Positions 63,516 through 64,000 of a DNA stretch of 64,000 nt are shown piece by piece. The stretch's first letter is position 1; every line of letters starts with the position of its first letter. The notes beneath the pieces were generated by a model. That model was given only the letters and a program-made list of their open reading frames with translations, searched no databases and was not told the DNA's origin. Source of the stretch: an uncultured Ellagibacter sp. (GTDB taxonomy: Bacteria > Actinomycetota > Coriobacteriia > Coriobacteriales > Eggerthellaceae); the NCBI RefSeq assembly GCF_934617235.1, contig NZ_CAKTTZ010000004.1, positions 26,376-90,375 of the forward strand, written 5' to 3'. Both the position numbers and the translations under genes were made by a program.

Positions 63516-64000
63516 CTAGTGCTCGCCCTGAGCGAGGCCCACGTACACGGCCGTCAGCACGGAGAACACGTATGCCTGCAGGAAGGCAACGAGGCATTCG
63601 AGCGCGTACATGGCAACGAGGAACACAGCCCATGCAATCGCGGCGACGCCTGCGGGGTTGGCGAACGAGACCAGATCGAGAATGAAGAACTGGGTCATGA
63701 TCGCGAAGATGCCGAGGATCATGTGGCCGGCGAACATGTTGCCGTAAAGTCGAACGGCAAGGGTCAGCAGGCGGATGACCAGGGAGAAGAACTCGAAGAA
63801 CCAGATGATGGGAACCATCGGCTTAGGAAGGCCCGAAGGAGCGATGGACTTGATGTAGCCCCAGCCGCCCTTGGCCTTGATGCCGTAGAAGTTGAAGTAC
63901 AGGAAAGAGAGCAGTGCGAGTGCGAACGTGACGGACAGGGTGCCGGTCGGCGTCTTCGCGCCCGGGATAAGGCCAATCACGTTGGAGATGAGGATGAAGA
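63516..64000 (-). CDS. atpB: ATP synthase Fo subunit a, C-terminal part (runs off the window)
   Basis: The frame is open to the right edge (FILISNVIGLIPGAKTPTGT), so the N-terminus is outside. About 160 residues are visible. The essential Arg lies in VIRLLTLAVRLYGNMFAGH, and the last helices are AIAWAVFLVAMYALECLVAF with LQAYVFSVLTAVYVG. It forms the proton half-channels against the c-ring. It is separated from atpE by about 136 bp with no clear terminator. Confidence 0.96.
   Translation of the reverse strand, partial: FILISNVIGLIPGAKTPTGTLSVTFALALLSFLYFNFYGIKAKGGWGYIKSIAPSGLPKPMVPIIWFFEFFSLVIRLLTLAVRLYGNMFAGHMILGIFAIMTQFFILDLVSFANPAGVAAIAWAVFLVAMYALECLVAFLQAYVFSVLTAVYVGLAQGEH

Overview
The window reads as a piece of a high-GC, Gram-positive-type chromosome of the class Coriobacteriia (Actinomycetota), most likely an Eggerthellales-like gut lineage. 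That is an inference from gene content and codon use: GC-rich third positions throughout, GTG/TTG starts on core genes, CWB2, SLH and VanW cell-wall proteins, and a fused GlpA/GlpB-like flavoprotein next to a DUF1667 protein. No rRNA, tRNA or CRISPR array was seen.

Layout. (1) 1-23.5 kb is a cell-envelope polysaccharide region: the tail of a GT4 glycosyltransferase, a DUF6541-type membrane protein, a ricin-repeat/VanW secreted protein, four family-2 glycosyltransferases, an acyltransferase, a polysaccharide pyruvyl transferase, a GH25 lysozyme with SLH repeats, a Wzm/Wzt-type ABC exporter whose ATPase carries a CWB2-like domain, and a membrane-bound FlaA1/PglF-type nucleotide-sugar 4,6-dehydratase. 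A hipBA toxin-antitoxin cassette sits inside it, flanked by a 62-bp imperfect direct repeat. (2) 23.7-31.6 kb is a tight minus-strand run: SLH protein, lipid kinase, YgiQ radical-SAM protein, fused GlpA/GlpB-like flavoprotein, DUF1667 protein. (3) 31.8-37.3 kb holds a trigger-factor-like chaperone and a MacB/FtsX-type ABC pair with a very long extracytoplasmic coiled coil. (4) 37.4-42.7 kb is the str operon joined to the first four S10-operon genes (rpsL-rpsG-fusA-rpsJ-rplC-rplD-rplW). It starts at a consensus promoter and ends in a strong terminator directly after rplW; tuf and rplB are absent. (5) 43-47.7 kb has a PQ-loop-like membrane protein divergent from a LysR regulator, a Mn-dependent pyrophosphatase and a single-chain iron-sulfur L-serine dehydratase. 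(6) 47.8-53.5 kb is an AT-richer accessory zone: yefM-yoeB, nested IS remnants, a DUF6020-like membrane protein, a decayed tract and vapBC. (7) 53.7-64 kb returns to core genes: PcrA helicase, a COG0523 GTPase, and the F1Fo ATP synthase operon atpB(partial)-E-F-H-A-G-D-C.

How it fits together. The first third builds, decorates, exports and anchors surface glycans. The middle and end are housekeeping. Three toxin-antitoxin modules (hipBA, yefM-yoeB, vapBC) lie in the AT-richer patches, each preceded by a recognisable palindromic operator, and those patches also contain the clearest scars of recombination. The most unusual items are the exporter ATPase with a cell-wall-binding-type domain that has no route out of the cytoplasm, the hipBA cassette with its duplicated acyltransferase 3' end, and the early termination of the S10 operon.
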